From positions 124,001 to 188,000 of the forward strand of contig OZ241208.1 in the NCBI GenBank assembly GCA_965199665.1: a stretch of DNA of 64,000 nucleotides, read 5' to 3'. The number at the start of each line of letters is the position of its first letter. Position 1 is the stretch's first letter. The DNA comes from JAVVHH01 sp965199665 (GTDB taxonomy: Bacteria; Pseudomonadota; Alphaproteobacteria; Acetobacterales; Acetobacteraceae). Position numbers and translations under genes: made by a program. The notes beneath the pieces were generated by a model. That model searched no databases. It saw only the letters and a list, made by a program, of their open reading frames with translations, and was not told where the DNA came from. Below, piece by piece: positions 24,737 to 33,743 of this stretch.

Positions 24737-25294
24737 TCAGCGATTCGCGCCGGGCACCCACTGGACGTCGCCATTCTCGCGGTTGAGGTGGCGGGAGACG
24801 ACGAACAGGTAGTCCGACAGCCGGTTGAGGTAGCGGATCACGGCCGGGTTGACCGTTTCGGCCGCGGCCAGGGCGACGACGAGGCGCTCGGCGCGGCGGG
24901 TGACGGTGCGGGCGAGGTGGGCGTGCGCGGCCGCCGCGGTGCCGCCGGGCAGCACGAAGCTGGTGAGCGGGGCGAGGGTGGCGTTGAGCCGGGCCAGCTC
25001 GGCCTCCAGCGCGACGGAGGGCGCGTCCGTCAGCCGCAGCCGGTCGCCGGCTTCACCGGGGACGCACAGGTCGGCGCCGACGTCGAACAGGTCGTTCTGG
25101 ACATGGCCGAGGAAGGCATGGGTGGCCGGGTCCGTCGTGACGACGGCGCGCAGCACGCCGATGACCGCGTTGACCTCGTCCACGGTGCCGTACGCGTCGA
25201 CGCGCAGCGCGTCCTTGGGGACGCGGGTGCCGTCACCCAGGGAGGTTTGCCCATTGTCGCCGCCACGGGTGACGACGCGATCGATGCGAATCAT
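24737..25294 (-). CDS. cobO: PduO-type cob(I)alamin adenosyltransferase
   Basis: A 185-residue ATP:cob(I)alamin adenosyltransferase of the PduO family. The N-terminal ATP site TRGGDNGQTSLGDG (residues 9-22) with RVPKDA, the AYGTVDEVNA segment, and RRAERLVV plus RYLNRLSDYLFV at the C-terminal helices are diagnostic. It attaches the 5'-deoxyadenosyl group to cobalamin, producing coenzyme B12. It is divergent from nrdJ, whose product needs that coenzyme. The gene symbol is used loosely: by family it is PduO-type rather than CobA-type. Confidence 0.93.
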   Translation of the reverse strand: MIRIDRVVTRGGDNGQTSLGDGTRVPKDALRVDAYGTVDEVNAVIGVLRAVVTTDPATHAFLGHVQNDLFDVGADLCVPGEAGDRLRLTDAPSVALEAELARLNATLAPLTSFVLPGGTAAAAHAHLARTVTRRAERLVVALAAAETVNPAVIRYLNRLSDYLFVVSRHLNRENGDVQWVPGANR

Positions 25295-25411
25295 AATCCT
25301 CGGATCAAAAAGTGAACATGTGGCAAAGCGGCCACCTGTCGCGGGTTTCCAGACACATCAGCCCCTTACAGACGTCAGCTCAAGTCAGAAATTCTCTTCG
25401 CGACTCGCTCT

Positions 25412-25425
25412 CACTAGATATTGTG
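25412..25425. promoter_or_regulatory. NrdR box upstream of nrdJ
   Basis: CACTAGATATTGTG matches the NrdR consensus pattern CAC-N8-GTG with an AT-rich centre. It lies about 80 bp before the nrdJ start in the cobO-nrdJ divergent region. NrdR is the Zn/ATP-cone repressor of ribonucleotide reductase genes. The position and match make autoregulated control of nrdJ likely. Confidence 0.75.
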
Positions 25426-25445
25426 CCGCCAGAGCGGGGTTGGGC

Positions 25446-25459
25446 CACAGCTAGTGTTG
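25446..25459. promoter_or_regulatory. weaker second NrdR-like box
   Basis: CACAGCTAGTGTTG lies 34 bp centre-to-centre downstream of the strong NrdR box. NrdR sites usually occur as pairs about three helical turns apart, so this is the natural second site. It matches only part of the consensus (TTG instead of GTG), and the spacing is slightly larger than usual. Confidence 0.4.
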
Positions 25460-25502
25460 GTGCCGGCTCGCCACGTCGCGCAAAACGGGGTTAAGTAGCG
25501 TA

Positions 25503-27809
25503 ATGGATATGCATATCAGCCGGCCCAACACGGGCATCGCGGACACGATCGCCCCCATCTCCAACCAGATCTGGGACGCGAAGTATCGGTTCAAGCGGAA
25601 CGATGGCGTGCCGGTGGATGCGGCGATCGAGGATAGCTGGCGCCGGGTCGCCAAGGCGCTGGCGGAGGCCGAAGCCGAGCCCGCCAAGTGGGAACCACGC
25701 TTCTACGAGGCGCTGGAAGGCTTCCGCTTCCTGCCGGCCGGACGGATCCTGTCCGGCGCCGGCACCGAGCGGCGGGTCACGCTGTTCAACTGCTTCGTCA
25801 TGGGCGACATCGGCGACGACCTCGGCGAGATCTTCCACCACCTGCGCGAAGCCGCGCTGACCATGCAGCAGGGTGGCGGCATCGGTTACGACTTCAGCAC
25901 GCTGCGGCCCAAGGGCGCCCCCGTCCGCGGCGTGGGCGCCGACGCCTCCGGCCCGCTCTCGTTCATGGACGTGTGGGACGCGATGTGCCGCACCATCATG
26001 TCCGCCGGCGCCCGCCGCGGCGCCATGATGGCGACCATGCGCTGCGATCATCCGGACATCGAGGACTTCATCGCCGCCAAGCGCCAGGTCGGCCGGCTGC
26101 GGAACTTCAATCTGTCCGTGCTGGCGACCGACCCGTTCATGGCGGCCGTGGAGGCCGATGGCGACTGGGAGCTCACCTTCGGCGGCCGGGTGTTCAAGAC
26201 CATCCGCGCCCGCGCGCTGTTCGACACCATCACCCAGGCGACCTACGACTACGCGGAGCCCGGCGTCATCTTCATCGACCGCATCAACAAGCGGAACAAC
26301 CTGCACTATTGCGAGGAGATCCACTCCACCAACCCGTGCGGCGAGCAGCCCCTGCCGGCCTACGGCGCCTGCCTGCTCGGCTCGATCAACCTCGCCCGCC
26401 TGGTGCGCGACCCCTTCACCGCCCATGCCCGCATCGACGAGGAGGAGCTGGCCGAACTCGTCGGCACCGCCATCCGCATGATGGACAACACCATCGACGT
26501 GTCGGGCTTCCCGCTGGAGGCGCAACGGCGCGAGGCGGAGGCCAAGCGGCGCATCGGGCTCGGCATGACCGGGCTGGCGGACGCGCTGATGATGACCGGG
26601 CTGCGCTACGGCACGGCCGAGGCGGCGGCGCAGGCCGGGGCCTGGGCGCAGCAGATCGAGCGCGCGGCCTATCTCACCTCCGCCGGGCTGGCGGCGGAGA
26701 AGGGCGCGTTCCCGCTCTATGACGCCGAACCCTATCTGGCCGGCGAGACCATCCGCGGCCTGGAGAAGGACGTGCGCGACGCCATCGCGCGCCACGGCAT
26801 CCGCAACGCGCTGCTGACCTCGGTGGCGCCCACCGGCACCATCTCGCTGGTGGCCGACAACGTCTCCTCCGGCATCGAGCCGGTCTTCGCGCTGGCCTAC
26901 ACCCGCAAGGTGCTGCAGCCCGATGGCTCCCGCGTCGAGGAAGAGGTGTCGGACCACGCCCTGCGCCGGTTCCGCGCCATCCATGGCGCCGACGCCGCGC
27001 TGCCGGACTACTTCGTCACCGCGCAGGACCTGTCGCCCGCCGAGCACGTCCGCATGCAGGCCGCGGTGCAGAAGCACGTGGACAGCGCCATCAGCAAGAC
27101 GGTCAACGTCCCGGCCGACATCAGCTTCGCGTCGTTCCAGGAAGTCTACCTCGACGCCTACCGCTCGGGCTGCAAGGGCTGCACGACCTACCGGCCGAAC
27201 GACATCACCGGGTCGGTGCTGGAAGTGAAGCCCGCCGAGAAGCCGGCCGCGCCCGCGCCGGAGCCCACCCCCGCGTCCAGCTCCGTCTTCGACATGGACC
27301 TGATGCGCCGGCCCGACAAAGTGGTGGGTGCGACCTACAAGCTGCGCTGGCCCGATAGCGAGCACGCCATGTACGTCACGGTGAACGACATCGAGATGGA
27401 CGGCGTGCGCCGGCCGTTCGAGGTGTTCGTAAACAGCAAGAACCTGGAGCATTACGCCTGGGTCGTGGCGCTGACGCGGATGATCTCCGCCGTGTTCCGC
27501 CGCGGCGGCGAGGTGGCGTTCGTGGCCGAAGAGCTCAAGCAGGTGTTCGACCCGCGCGGCGGCCAGTGGAGCCAGGGCCGCTACGTCCCGTCGCTGGTGG
27601 CCGCCATCGGCGAGGTGCTGGAGCGGCACATGCAGGATACCGGCTTCCTGCAGCCGCTGGAGATGCCGGTCGGCTCGGTTAAGGCCGCCGTCGGCGCGGT
27701 GCCGTCCGCGTCGCTCGGTCAGCTCTGCCCCAAGTGCAGCCAGCCCGGCTTGGTCCGCGAAGCCGGCTGCCTCAGCTGCATGCATTGCGGCTGGAGCAAG
27801 TGCGGCTGA
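25503..27809 (+). CDS. nrdJ: adenosylcobalamin-dependent ribonucleotide reductase
   Basis: A 768-residue class II ribonucleotide reductase that makes deoxynucleotides using coenzyme B12 and so works with or without oxygen. C97 lies in LFNCF and the active-site loop NPCGEQ is at 277-282, with GSINL following. MTGLADALM and APTGTISL are further landmarks. The C terminus has four CxxC-like cysteines (CPKCSQ, CLSCMHCGW) forming the usual zinc-binding and redox tail. Residues about 570-740 form the extra domain found in shorter alphaproteobacterial forms. The ATG at 25503 has only a weak ribosome site; a second in-frame ATG lies at 25509. NrdR boxes precede it. Confidence 0.95.
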   Translation: MDMHISRPNTGIADTIAPISNQIWDAKYRFKRNDGVPVDAAIEDSWRRVAKALAEAEAEPAKWEPRFYEALEGFRFLPAGRILSGAGTERRVTLFNCFVMGDIGDDLGEIFHHLREAALTMQQGGGIGYDFSTLRPKGAPVRGVGADASGPLSFMDVWDAMCRTIMSAGARRGAMMATMRCDHPDIEDFIAAKRQVGRLRNFNLSVLATDPFMAAVEADGDWELTFGGRVFKTIRARALFDTITQATYDYAEPGVIFIDRINKRNNLHYCEEIHSTNPCGEQPLPAYGACLLGSINLARLVRDPFTAHARIDEEELAELVGTAIRMMDNTIDVSGFPLEAQRREAEAKRRIGLGMTGLADALMMTGLRYGTAEAAAQAGAWAQQIERAAYLTSAGLAAEKGAFPLYDAEPYLAGETIRGLEKDVRDAIARHGIRNALLTSVAPTGTISLVADNVSSGIEPVFALAYTRKVLQPDGSRVEEEVSDHALRRFRAIHGADAALPDYFVTAQDLSPAEHVRMQAAVQKHVDSAISKTVNVPADISFASFQEVYLDAYRSGCKGCTTYRPNDITGSVLEVKPAEKPAAPAPEPTPASSSVFDMDLMRRPDKVVGATYKLRWPDSEHAMYVTVNDIEMDGVRRPFEVFVNSKNLEHYAWVVALTRMISAVFRRGGEVAFVAEELKQVFDPRGGQWSQGRYVPSLVAAIGEVLERHMQDTGFLQPLEMPVGSVKAAVGAVPSASLGQLCPKCSQPGLVREAGCLSCMHCGWSKCG

Positions 27810-27822
27810 TCGGCTGATCGAC

Positions 27823-27852
27823 CCGGCGCTCCCTCTCGTCAGGGAGCGCCGG
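27823..27852 (+). terminator. 12-bp stem-loop after nrdJ
   Basis: Perfect arms CCGGCGCTCCCT (27823-27834) and AGGGAGCGCCGG (27841-27852) with a 6-base loop, 14 bases after the nrdJ stop. There is no T-run, but GC-rich genomes often use such structures. It probably ends nrdJ transcription before the next gene at 27872. Confidence 0.6.
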
Positions 27853-27871
27853 CTCCGTCACACTCGGGGTC

Positions 27872-29005
27872 ATGCCCGACCTGTTCAGCCCCTACACGCT
27901 CAAGGGTGTGACGCTCCGTAACCGGATCGCGATGTCGCCGATGACGATGTATCGGTCGGTCGACGGCAAGATGGGCGACTACCACGTGATGCTGATGGGC
28001 TCGCGCGCGGCGGGCGGCTTCGGGCTGGTGTTCCCCGAGCAGATCGCCATCACGCCGGACGGCCGAACGGGGACGTGCTGCGCCGGCATCTGGGACGACG
28101 ACCAGGTCGAGGGGCTTGCCCGGGTCTGCGCCATCATCAAGGAGTTCGGCGCGGTGCCGGCCATCCAGCTCGGCCATACCGGGCGCAAGGGCAGCGAGCA
28201 GAAGCCGTGGGAGGGCAAGCTGCAGATCGCGCCCGACCATCCCGACGGGTGGCAGGTGCGGGCGCCGTCGCCCATCGCCTATGGCGGGCGCTACACCTAC
28301 CCGGTGCAGGAATTGTCGGTGGCGGAGATCGGCGAGATCCACCGGGCCTATGCCGATGCGGCGCGCCGGGCCGCGGCGGCCGGGTTCGAGTGGCTGGAGA
28401 TGCATTTCGCCCACGGCTACCTCGGCGCCTCGTTCTTCTCGCCGCTCGCCAACCAGCGCACGGACGCTTATGGCGGCAGCGTCGACAACCGGCTGCGCTT
28501 CCACCGCGAGGCACTGGACGCGGTCCGCGCCGTGTGGCCGGAGCGGCTACCACTGACCATGCGCCTGGGCTCCGACGACTTCCACGAGGACGGGGTGCAA
28601 TTCGACGACTCCGTCTGGGCGGTCGGCAAGCTGAAGCGGCACGGGCTGGACATGGCCGATCTGAGCCTGGGCATGAACACGGACGACATGCGCGAGCCGC
28701 CCTTCTCGATGGCCGCCTTCATGGTCGAGCGCGGCGCGCGGGTGCGTCGCGAGGTCGGCATCCCGGTGGCGGTGAGCTGGAACCTGGGTCAGCCGGGGGT
28801 GGCCGACCGGGTGATCCGCGAGGAGCTGATCGACCTGGTGTTTCTCGGCCGCCCCGCCCTGGCCAACCCGCACTGGCCGATCTGGGCCGCCCGCGAGCTG
28901 GCGCACAACGACCCGTTCTCGCTACTGCCGCAGGATTGGTCGTGGTGGCTGAACAACCGGCCGGGGTCGGAGAACTCGCACGGCTGGCCCGCGCCGGCGC
29001 GGTGA
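27872..29005 (+). CDS. old yellow enzyme family NADH:flavin oxidoreductase
   Basis: A 377-residue FMN-dependent TIM barrel of the OYE family, YqjM/xenobiotic-reductase class by length and by N-terminal YTLKGVTLRNRIAMSPM. The substrate-binding His pair is replaced or shifted around QLGHTGRKG. HFAHGYLGASFFSP and NQRTDAYGGS(V)DNR are conserved family blocks. Members reduce activated C=C bonds or nitro groups. It stands alone between a terminator-like hairpin upstream and a bidirectional hairpin downstream. The substrate is unknown. Confidence 0.9.
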   Translation: MPDLFSPYTLKGVTLRNRIAMSPMTMYRSVDGKMGDYHVMLMGSRAAGGFGLVFPEQIAITPDGRTGTCCAGIWDDDQVEGLARVCAIIKEFGAVPAIQLGHTGRKGSEQKPWEGKLQIAPDHPDGWQVRAPSPIAYGGRYTYPVQELSVAEIGEIHRAYADAARRAAAAGFEWLEMHFAHGYLGASFFSPLANQRTDAYGGSVDNRLRFHREALDAVRAVWPERLPLTMRLGSDDFHEDGVQFDDSVWAVGKLKRHGLDMADLSLGMNTDDMREPPFSMAAFMVERGARVRREVGIPVAVSWNLGQPGVADRVIREELIDLVFLGRPALANPHWPIWAARELAHNDPFSLLPQDWSWWLNNRPGSENSHGWPAPAR

Positions 29006-29009
29006 AAGC

Positions 29010-29045
29010 CCTTCTCCCCCTCCCGCCGGCGGGAGAGGGAGAAGG
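29010..29045. terminator. bidirectional 18-bp hairpin between convergent genes
   Basis: Arms at 29010-29027 and 29028-29045 are complementary at 17 of 18 positions with essentially no loop. They sit directly between the oxidoreductase stop (29005) and the convergent FMN-protein stop (29054). The core CTCCCGCCGGCGGGAG resembles the hairpin core at 10414-10445. It is a likely terminator for both strands. Confidence 0.65.
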
Positions 29046-29053
29046 CGGGCCCG

Positions 29054-29668
29054 CTACCACATGGTCTGCGCGGCGCGCTCGGCCCAGCTGTCGTCGTAGT
29101 CGCGGCCGCCCACCCGGCCGCGGGTCATCTCGGCCAGGATCGCGCCTGGGGTCGGCAGCGTCGCCGGGTCGACCCGCGCATCGTCGCGCCACAGGCCGGA
29201 GCGGATCAGCGCGCGGGCGCACTGGAAGTAGATCTCCACCACACCGATCACCATCACCGTGCGGGGCGCCTTGCCGTCCACGGCGAAGCGCGCGAGCAAC
29301 GCCGGGTCGGCGGAAATCTGCGCCCGGCCATTGATGCGCATGGCGTTGCCGATGCCGGGGATCAGCGCCATCAGCGCCACCCGAGGATCGCGCACCACGT
29401 TGCGCAGGCTATCGATGCGGTTGTTGCCGCGGCGGTCCGGCAGCAGCAGCGTGCGCTCGTCATGGACGTGGATGAAGCCCGGCTTGTCGCCGCGGGGCGA
29501 GCAGTCGAGCCCCTCCGGGCCGACCGTCGCCAGCGCCGCGAACGGGGCGGCCTCCAGGTAGCGGCGATATTGCGGCGTCACGTGGTCGGCCACCTTGGCG
29601 GTCGAGGCCTCGCCGACGGCGCCGCTCTCGCCGTAGATCTGTTCCAGTTCGTCGATGGTCGTGATCAT
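29054..29668 (-). CDS. pyridoxamine 5'-phosphate oxidase family FMN-binding protein
   Basis: A 204-residue split-barrel flavin-binding protein. Family features are the APFAALATVGPEGLDCSPRGD strand pair, the GNNRIDSLRNVVRDPRVALM segment (FMN phosphate contacts) and the C-terminal extension CARALIRSGLW. It belongs to the MSMEG_1061-like group of putative FMN-dependent oxidoreductases, not to true PdxH. It converges with the OYE gene and is divergent from the amine oxidase gene 40 bp away. Its function is otherwise unknown. Confidence 0.88.
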   Translation of the reverse strand: MITTIDELEQIYGESGAVGEASTAKVADHVTPQYRRYLEAAPFAALATVGPEGLDCSPRGDKPGFIHVHDERTLLLPDRRGNNRIDSLRNVVRDPRVALMALIPGIGNAMRINGRAQISADPALLARFAVDGKAPRTVMVIGVVEIYFQCARALIRSGLWRDDARVDPATLPTPGAILAEMTRGRVGGRDYDDSWAERAAQTMW

Positions 29669-29707
29669 GATGACAACCTACACGGGCGGGGCAGGCGGAG
29701 AGAAGTG

Positions 29708-30880
29708 ATGAGCGTCGATACGATCGTGGTGGGGCTCGGCGCGGTGGGCGCGGCGACGCTGTGGCAGCTCGCCCGGCGCGGGCAGCGCGTGCTGGGTCTC
29801 GACCGGTGGGACCCGCCGCACGCCTGGGGATCGACCCATGGCGACACGCGCATCACCCGCTGCGCCGTCGGCGAGGGGGAGCAATACGTCCCGCTGGTGC
29901 GCCGCAGCCACGCCATCTGGCGCGAGCTGGAGGCCGAGACCGGCGAAAGCCTGCTGACGGAATGCGGCGCGCTGATCCTGGGCGGGCCGCGCGCGGGGGC
30001 GCCCGTGCACGGCAAGGCCGATTTCGTGCGCCGTACCATCGCGGCGGCAGAGCGGTTCGGCATCGCCCACGAGGTGCTGGCCCCCGACGAGGTCGTCCGC
30101 CGCTTCCCGTCCTTCCAGCTGCGCGGCGACGAGCTCGCCTACTGGGAGCCCGGCGGCGGCTACGTTCGCCCCGAGCGCTGCGTCGCCGCCCAGCTCGGCG
30201 CCGCCCGGCGGCACGGCGCCACCATCCAGGGCCACACCCAGGTGGTGGCGCTCGAGCGCGACGGCGGCGGCGTCTGCGTCGTCACCGCGGCGGGCGAGCG
30301 CTTCCGCGCGGCGCGCGCGGTGCTGGCGGCGGGTGCGTGGTCGCCGGGCCTGGCCGGGGCGGGGCTGCAGCGGCACATGAGCGTGGCGCGCCAGGTGCTG
30401 CACTGGTTCGCCCCAGACGACCCGGCACGCTACGCGCCCGAGCGCTTCCCCGTGTTCATCTGGGCCCATGGCGACGGCCCCGACGACAGCTTCTACGGCT
30501 TCCCGATCCCGCCGGGCACGCAGGGCGTCAAGTTGGCCTGCGAGCAATACGACGCCCTCACTCCCGATCCGGACGCGTTGCACCGCGACGTCGCCCCGGA
30601 GGAAGGCCTGGCCATGACCCGGCGTCACGTCGCCGGCCGGCTCGCCGGGCTGGCGGAGGCGCCGCTCCGCAGCGTCGTCTGCCCCTACACCGTCACCCCG
30701 GATGGCGACTTCCTGGTCGCCACCCTGCCGGACAACGACCGCGTGCTGCTGGTCTCGGCCTGCTCGGGGCATGGCTTCAAGCACTCGGCCGGGCTGGGCG
30801 AGGTGGTGGCCGGCGCGGTGGCGGTGGGCGAGGCGGGCGGGCTGGAGAGCTTCGTGGAAGGCCGGCTGGTGACGGCGTAG
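29708..30880 (+). CDS. solA: SolA-like N-methyl amino acid oxidase (monomeric sarcosine oxidase family)
   Basis: A 390-residue flavin-dependent amine oxidase. It has an N-terminal FAD Rossmann loop VVGLGAVGAATLW and a GSTHGDTRI(T)R segment typical of SolA/MSOX. AAGAWSPGL follows, and the C-terminal SACSGHGFKHS carries the cysteine that usually links FAD covalently and the active-site Lys/His neighbourhood. The ATG at 29708 has a GGAGAGAAG site just upstream. The substrate could be sarcosine, N-methyltryptophan or another secondary amine. No folate-dependent subunits are nearby. Confidence 0.9.
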   Translation: MSVDTIVVGLGAVGAATLWQLARRGQRVLGLDRWDPPHAWGSTHGDTRITRCAVGEGEQYVPLVRRSHAIWRELEAETGESLLTECGALILGGPRAGAPVHGKADFVRRTIAAAERFGIAHEVLAPDEVVRRFPSFQLRGDELAYWEPGGGYVRPERCVAAQLGAARRHGATIQGHTQVVALERDGGGVCVVTAAGERFRAARAVLAAGAWSPGLAGAGLQRHMSVARQVLHWFAPDDPARYAPERFPVFIWAHGDGPDDSFYGFPIPPGTQGVKLACEQYDALTPDPDALHRDVAPEEGLAMTRRHVAGRLAGLAEAPLRSVVCPYTVTPDGDFLVATLPDNDRVLLVSACSGHGFKHSAGLGEVVAGAVAVGEAGGLESFVEGRLVTA

Positions 30881-30913
30881 GCGTCGCGCCGCCCGTCCGT
30901 TCGGCGGGAGCGC

Positions 30914-31369
30914 TCAGGCGGTTCCCTCGGCCAGCGCCTTGAGCTGGTCGGCCGCGGCGCCCCAGCCGGCCTCGAATCCCATGGCGCGGTGATGCTCGGC
31001 CGCCGCCCGCGTCCAATGCCGGGCGCTGGCGCGGTATCGCGTGCCGTCCCCCTCCGCCGCGACGGCGAACACGCCGACCATGAGCGGCCCCTGCGGATAC
31101 CAACCGACGGTGAAGGCGTCCGTCACGATGAAGTGCCGGTTCGGCTCAAAGGCGAGCACGACGCCCTCGTTGGGCATCTCCTCCCCATTGGGCCCGTGCA
31201 TCACCACCAGGCTCCGCCCGCCCGGGCGCCAATCGACCTCCCGCGCCTCCGCCCGCCACGGCTTGGGACAGAACCACTCCTCGAACCGCTCGATCATGGT
31301 CCGCCACACATGCGGCACATCCGCCGCGATATACCGCTCGACCGATAGCTCCGGCTTGTCGTCCGACAT
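30914..31369 (-). CDS. SRPBCC (AHSA1-like) domain protein
   Basis: A 151-residue START/AHSA1-like helix-grip protein. The ERYIAADVPHVWRTM start, the WFCPKPWRAEAREVDWRPGG strand pair and the final helix (HHRAMGFEAGWGAAADQLKAL) are typical. Such proteins bind hydrophobic ligands or act as stress-response cofactors, and no specific role can be given. I chose the ATG at 31369, 7 bases after GGGAG. It converges with the amine oxidase gene. Confidence 0.85.
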   Translation of the reverse strand: MSDDKPELSVERYIAADVPHVWRTMIERFEEWFCPKPWRAEAREVDWRPGGRSLVVMHGPNGEEMPNEGVVLAFEPNRHFIVTDAFTVGWYPQGPLMVGVFAVAAEGDGTRYRASARHWTRAAAEHHRAMGFEAGWGAAADQLKALAEGTA

Positions 31370-31444
31370 AGGCATCTCCCGAGATGGGCTGGAGCCCACC
31401 AGCATTCTTTCCGTCGATCAAGGCGGAGCGTCGGCGTGCGCCGT

Positions 31445-31469
31445 GGTGGAATGCGCTGCGCTCTCCGCC
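31445..31469. repeat. REP-like palindrome, degenerate copy
   Basis: GGTGGAATGCGCTGCG and the following CTCTCCGCC form an imperfect hairpin. The sequence matches the better-preserved element at 39015-39040. Both lie in non-coding gaps next to gene ends. Similar GGCGGAA...TTCCGCC palindromes are dispersed in many proteobacterial genomes. Confidence 0.55.
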
Positions 31470-31481
31470 CCCGCGAGAGGA

Positions 31482-32777
31482 TCACCTGAGCCGTTCAAAG
31501 GCCGTCTCCCGGAAGGGGAGGATGGTCAGGGCGGAGACCAGGCCGGCGGCGATCAGGTAGTAGGTGGGGGCGATCGGGGTGCCGGTGGTGCTGATCAGCC
31601 AGGTGGCGATGAACGGGGCGAAGCCGCCGAACAGGGCGACGGCCAGGCTGTAGCCGATCGACATCAGCGTGGTGCGCGACCGCGTCGGGAACAGCTCCAC
31701 GATGGCGGCCGGGCCGGCGCCGGCGAAGGCGGCGATGACCAGGTCGAAGGCGATCTGGATCGGCAGCACCGTGGCCAGCCCCGGCGCGGCCAGCATCAGC
31801 CGGAAGCCCGGATAGGCCAGCAGCACGAAGGCGAGGCAGCAGAACAACAGCAGCGGCTTGCGGCCCACCCGGTCCGACAGCGCGCCCATCACCGGAATCG
31901 CCGCCACCAGCACCACCAGCCCGATCGTGTTGGACCACAGCGACTCCGTCGCCGACAGCCCGGCGTAGCGCTGCGTGAAGGTCGGCAGATACGTCAGCAT
32001 GATGTAGTACGACACGGTCCACAGGATCGTGAACCCGAACGCGCGCGCCATCAGGCCCAGCGGCGAGCCGAGATCAGCCAGGCCGGAGCGCTCGCCGCTC
32101 TGCTCGGCGCGGAAGCGGGGCGTTTCGTCGATGCCGCGGCGCAGCCACAGGCCGACCGGCAGCAGCAGCGCCCCGAGCAGGAACGGGATCCGCCAGGCCC
32201 ACGCCTCCACCTGCTCGGCGGTGAACGCCGTGTTGAGCAGCGCGGCCACCGCCGAGCTGAGCAGCAGCCCGCCGACCACGGAGGCCTGGCTCCAACTGCC
32301 GAAAAAGCCGCGCCGTCCCTCCGGCGACCATTCCACGATGAAGGCGGTGGCGTTGCCCCACTCGCCGCCGGCCGAGAGCCCCTGCAGCACTCGGCACAGC
32401 ACCAGCAGGATCGGGGCGGCCACGCCGATGGCCGCATAGTCGGGGATCAGCCCGATGCCGGCCGTGCCGACCGCCATCAGCACGATGGTCAGCACCAGGG
32501 TGGACTTGCGGCCGCGGACGTCGCCGAGCCGGCCGAGCACGACCGCGCCCAACGGCCGGGCCAGAAAGGCGATCCCGAACGCGGCGAACGTCGCCAGCAG
32601 GGAGGCGGTGGGGTCGGTGCCGGGGAAGAACTTGCGCCCCAGCGTCGCGGCCAGAAAGCCGTAGACGCCGAAATCATAGTATTCCAGCACGTTGCCGATG
32701 CCGGCGGCCGTGATGGCCTGCCGGGCCGATTGCAACGGGACCGGGCGGGCGCCCCCGCTCACGCCGGCTCCGCTCAC
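31482..32777 (-). CDS. MFS transporter, metabolite:H+ symporter (MHS) family
   Basis: A 431-residue 12-helix major facilitator of the MHS family (ProP, KgtP, ShiA relatives). It has the typical GNVLEYYDFGVYGF first helix, GRLGDVRGRK loop 2-3 motif, RVLQGLSAGGEWG and the FPTRSRTT segment before helix 10. I chose the GTG at 32777, which overlaps the deacetylase stop as GTGA. MHS carriers import organic acids, amino acids or betaines with protons. The neighbouring amidohydrolase-like deacetylase suggests the pair handles one compound, perhaps a purine or pyrimidine breakdown product, but this is inference. Confidence 0.9.
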   Translation of the reverse strand: MSGAGVSGGARPVPLQSARQAITAAGIGNVLEYYDFGVYGFLAATLGRKFFPGTDPTASLLATFAAFGIAFLARPLGAVVLGRLGDVRGRKSTLVLTIVLMAVGTAGIGLIPDYAAIGVAAPILLVLCRVLQGLSAGGEWGNATAFIVEWSPEGRRGFFGSWSQASVVGGLLLSSAVAALLNTAFTAEQVEAWAWRIPFLLGALLLPVGLWLRRGIDETPRFRAEQSGERSGLADLGSPLGLMARAFGFTILWTVSYYIMLTYLPTFTQRYAGLSATESLWSNTIGLVVLVAAIPVMGALSDRVGRKPLLLFCCLAFVLLAYPGFRLMLAAPGLATVLPIQIAFDLVIAAFAGAGPAAIVELFPTRSRTTLMSIGYSLAVALFGGFAPFIATWLISTTGTPIAPTYYLIAAGLVSALTILPFRETAFERLR

Positions 32778-33691
32778 GGGGCAGCTTTCGAGGCGTTCTC
32801 CTTGCACCAGCGCGCGATGTCGGCATGGGTCGCGAACCAGCAGGCGCCGCGCGCCTTCATGTGCGCGATCAGCTTGGCCAGCACCGGCATGCGCGAGCGG
32901 TGCCCGGAGATGTGCGGGTGCAGCGTCAGCAGGAACAGGCCGTTTTCCTCCCATGCCGCCTCGAACTCGGCGATGAAGATGTCCAGCACGGCGGAGGGCG
33001 GCGTGTAGGGCCGCAGCGCGGAGAAGCGGACGAAGTTGAAATACACCGCGTCGTCGCGGATCCACTCGGGCGGCAGCTCGACGATTCCCGTCGGCTGGCC
33101 GTCGGCGGTCAGCTCGTAGGCGTCGTCATCGGCCATCAAGGAGCTGTCGTAGAGCAGGCCGAGCTCGCGGATGATGTTCAGCGTATCGACGGAGAAGTCC
33201 CAGCTGGCGGTTCGCATGCCGACCGGGCGGGTGCCGGCCAGCTTCTCCAGCGTGTCGGCGGCCCGGAAGGTGAGGTCGCGTTCGACGCCGGGGGGCAGGC
33301 TGGTATTGGCTTCGTGGATCCAGGAATGGATGCCGATCTCGTGACCGCGCGCCGCGACGTCGCGGACCTCGTCGGGATACAGCAGGGCGGAGACGGCCGG
33401 GTAGAAGAAGCTGGCGGGAATGGCCTCGCGCTCGAGCAGGCTCAGGATGCGCGGCATGGCGCGGCGGTTGCCGTATTGGCCCTGGCTGATGCGCATGGGG
33501 CTTTCGTCGGAGTCGCGCAGCGGGATGGTGTCGTGGTCCGCGTCGAACGAGAGGGCGACGGCGCAGCGGGCGCCGCCGGGCCAGGCGGAAGGGGCGAGGC
33601 TACGGCCGGCGCGGGCGCGGCCGGTGATCTGCCGCCAGGTGGATTGCGGCCACTGCCAGGGGTGGCCGTCGGGATGCTTGGGATCGCTCAT
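32774..33691 (-). CDS. polysaccharide deacetylase family (carbohydrate esterase 4-like) protein
   Basis: A 305-residue NodB-homology protein. The metal and catalytic motifs are visible: SFDADHD (Asp pair), HSWIHE (His ligands), RTASWDFS and LHPHISGHRSRM. These longer cytoplasmic forms include PuuE-type allantoinases and peptidoglycan-like deacetylases, and no signal peptide is present. The ATG at 33691 is chosen; the frame is open to 33727. The coupled MHS transporter downstream favours a small-molecule substrate over a cell-wall polymer. Confidence 0.87.
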   Translation of the reverse strand: MSDPKHPDGHPWQWPQSTWRQITGRARAGRSLAPSAWPGGARCAVALSFDADHDTIPLRDSDESPMRISQGQYGNRRAMPRILSLLEREAIPASFFYPAVSALLYPDEVRDVAARGHEIGIHSWIHEANTSLPPGVERDLTFRAADTLEKLAGTRPVGMRTASWDFSVDTLNIIRELGLLYDSSLMADDDAYELTADGQPTGIVELPPEWIRDDAVYFNFVRFSALRPYTPPSAVLDIFIAEFEAAWEENGLFLLTLHPHISGHRSRMPVLAKLIAHMKARGACWFATHADIARWCKENASKAAP

Positions 33692-33743
33692 GCACCGAAA
33701 CTGTGACCAAACCTCCGCGCCGCGCAACCCCGGTGGCGGGGCG

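Noticed and set aside
25295..25502. Cobalamin riboswitch for cobO or nrdJ
   Set aside because: No B12-box-like core is visible, and the region is better explained by NrdR boxes.
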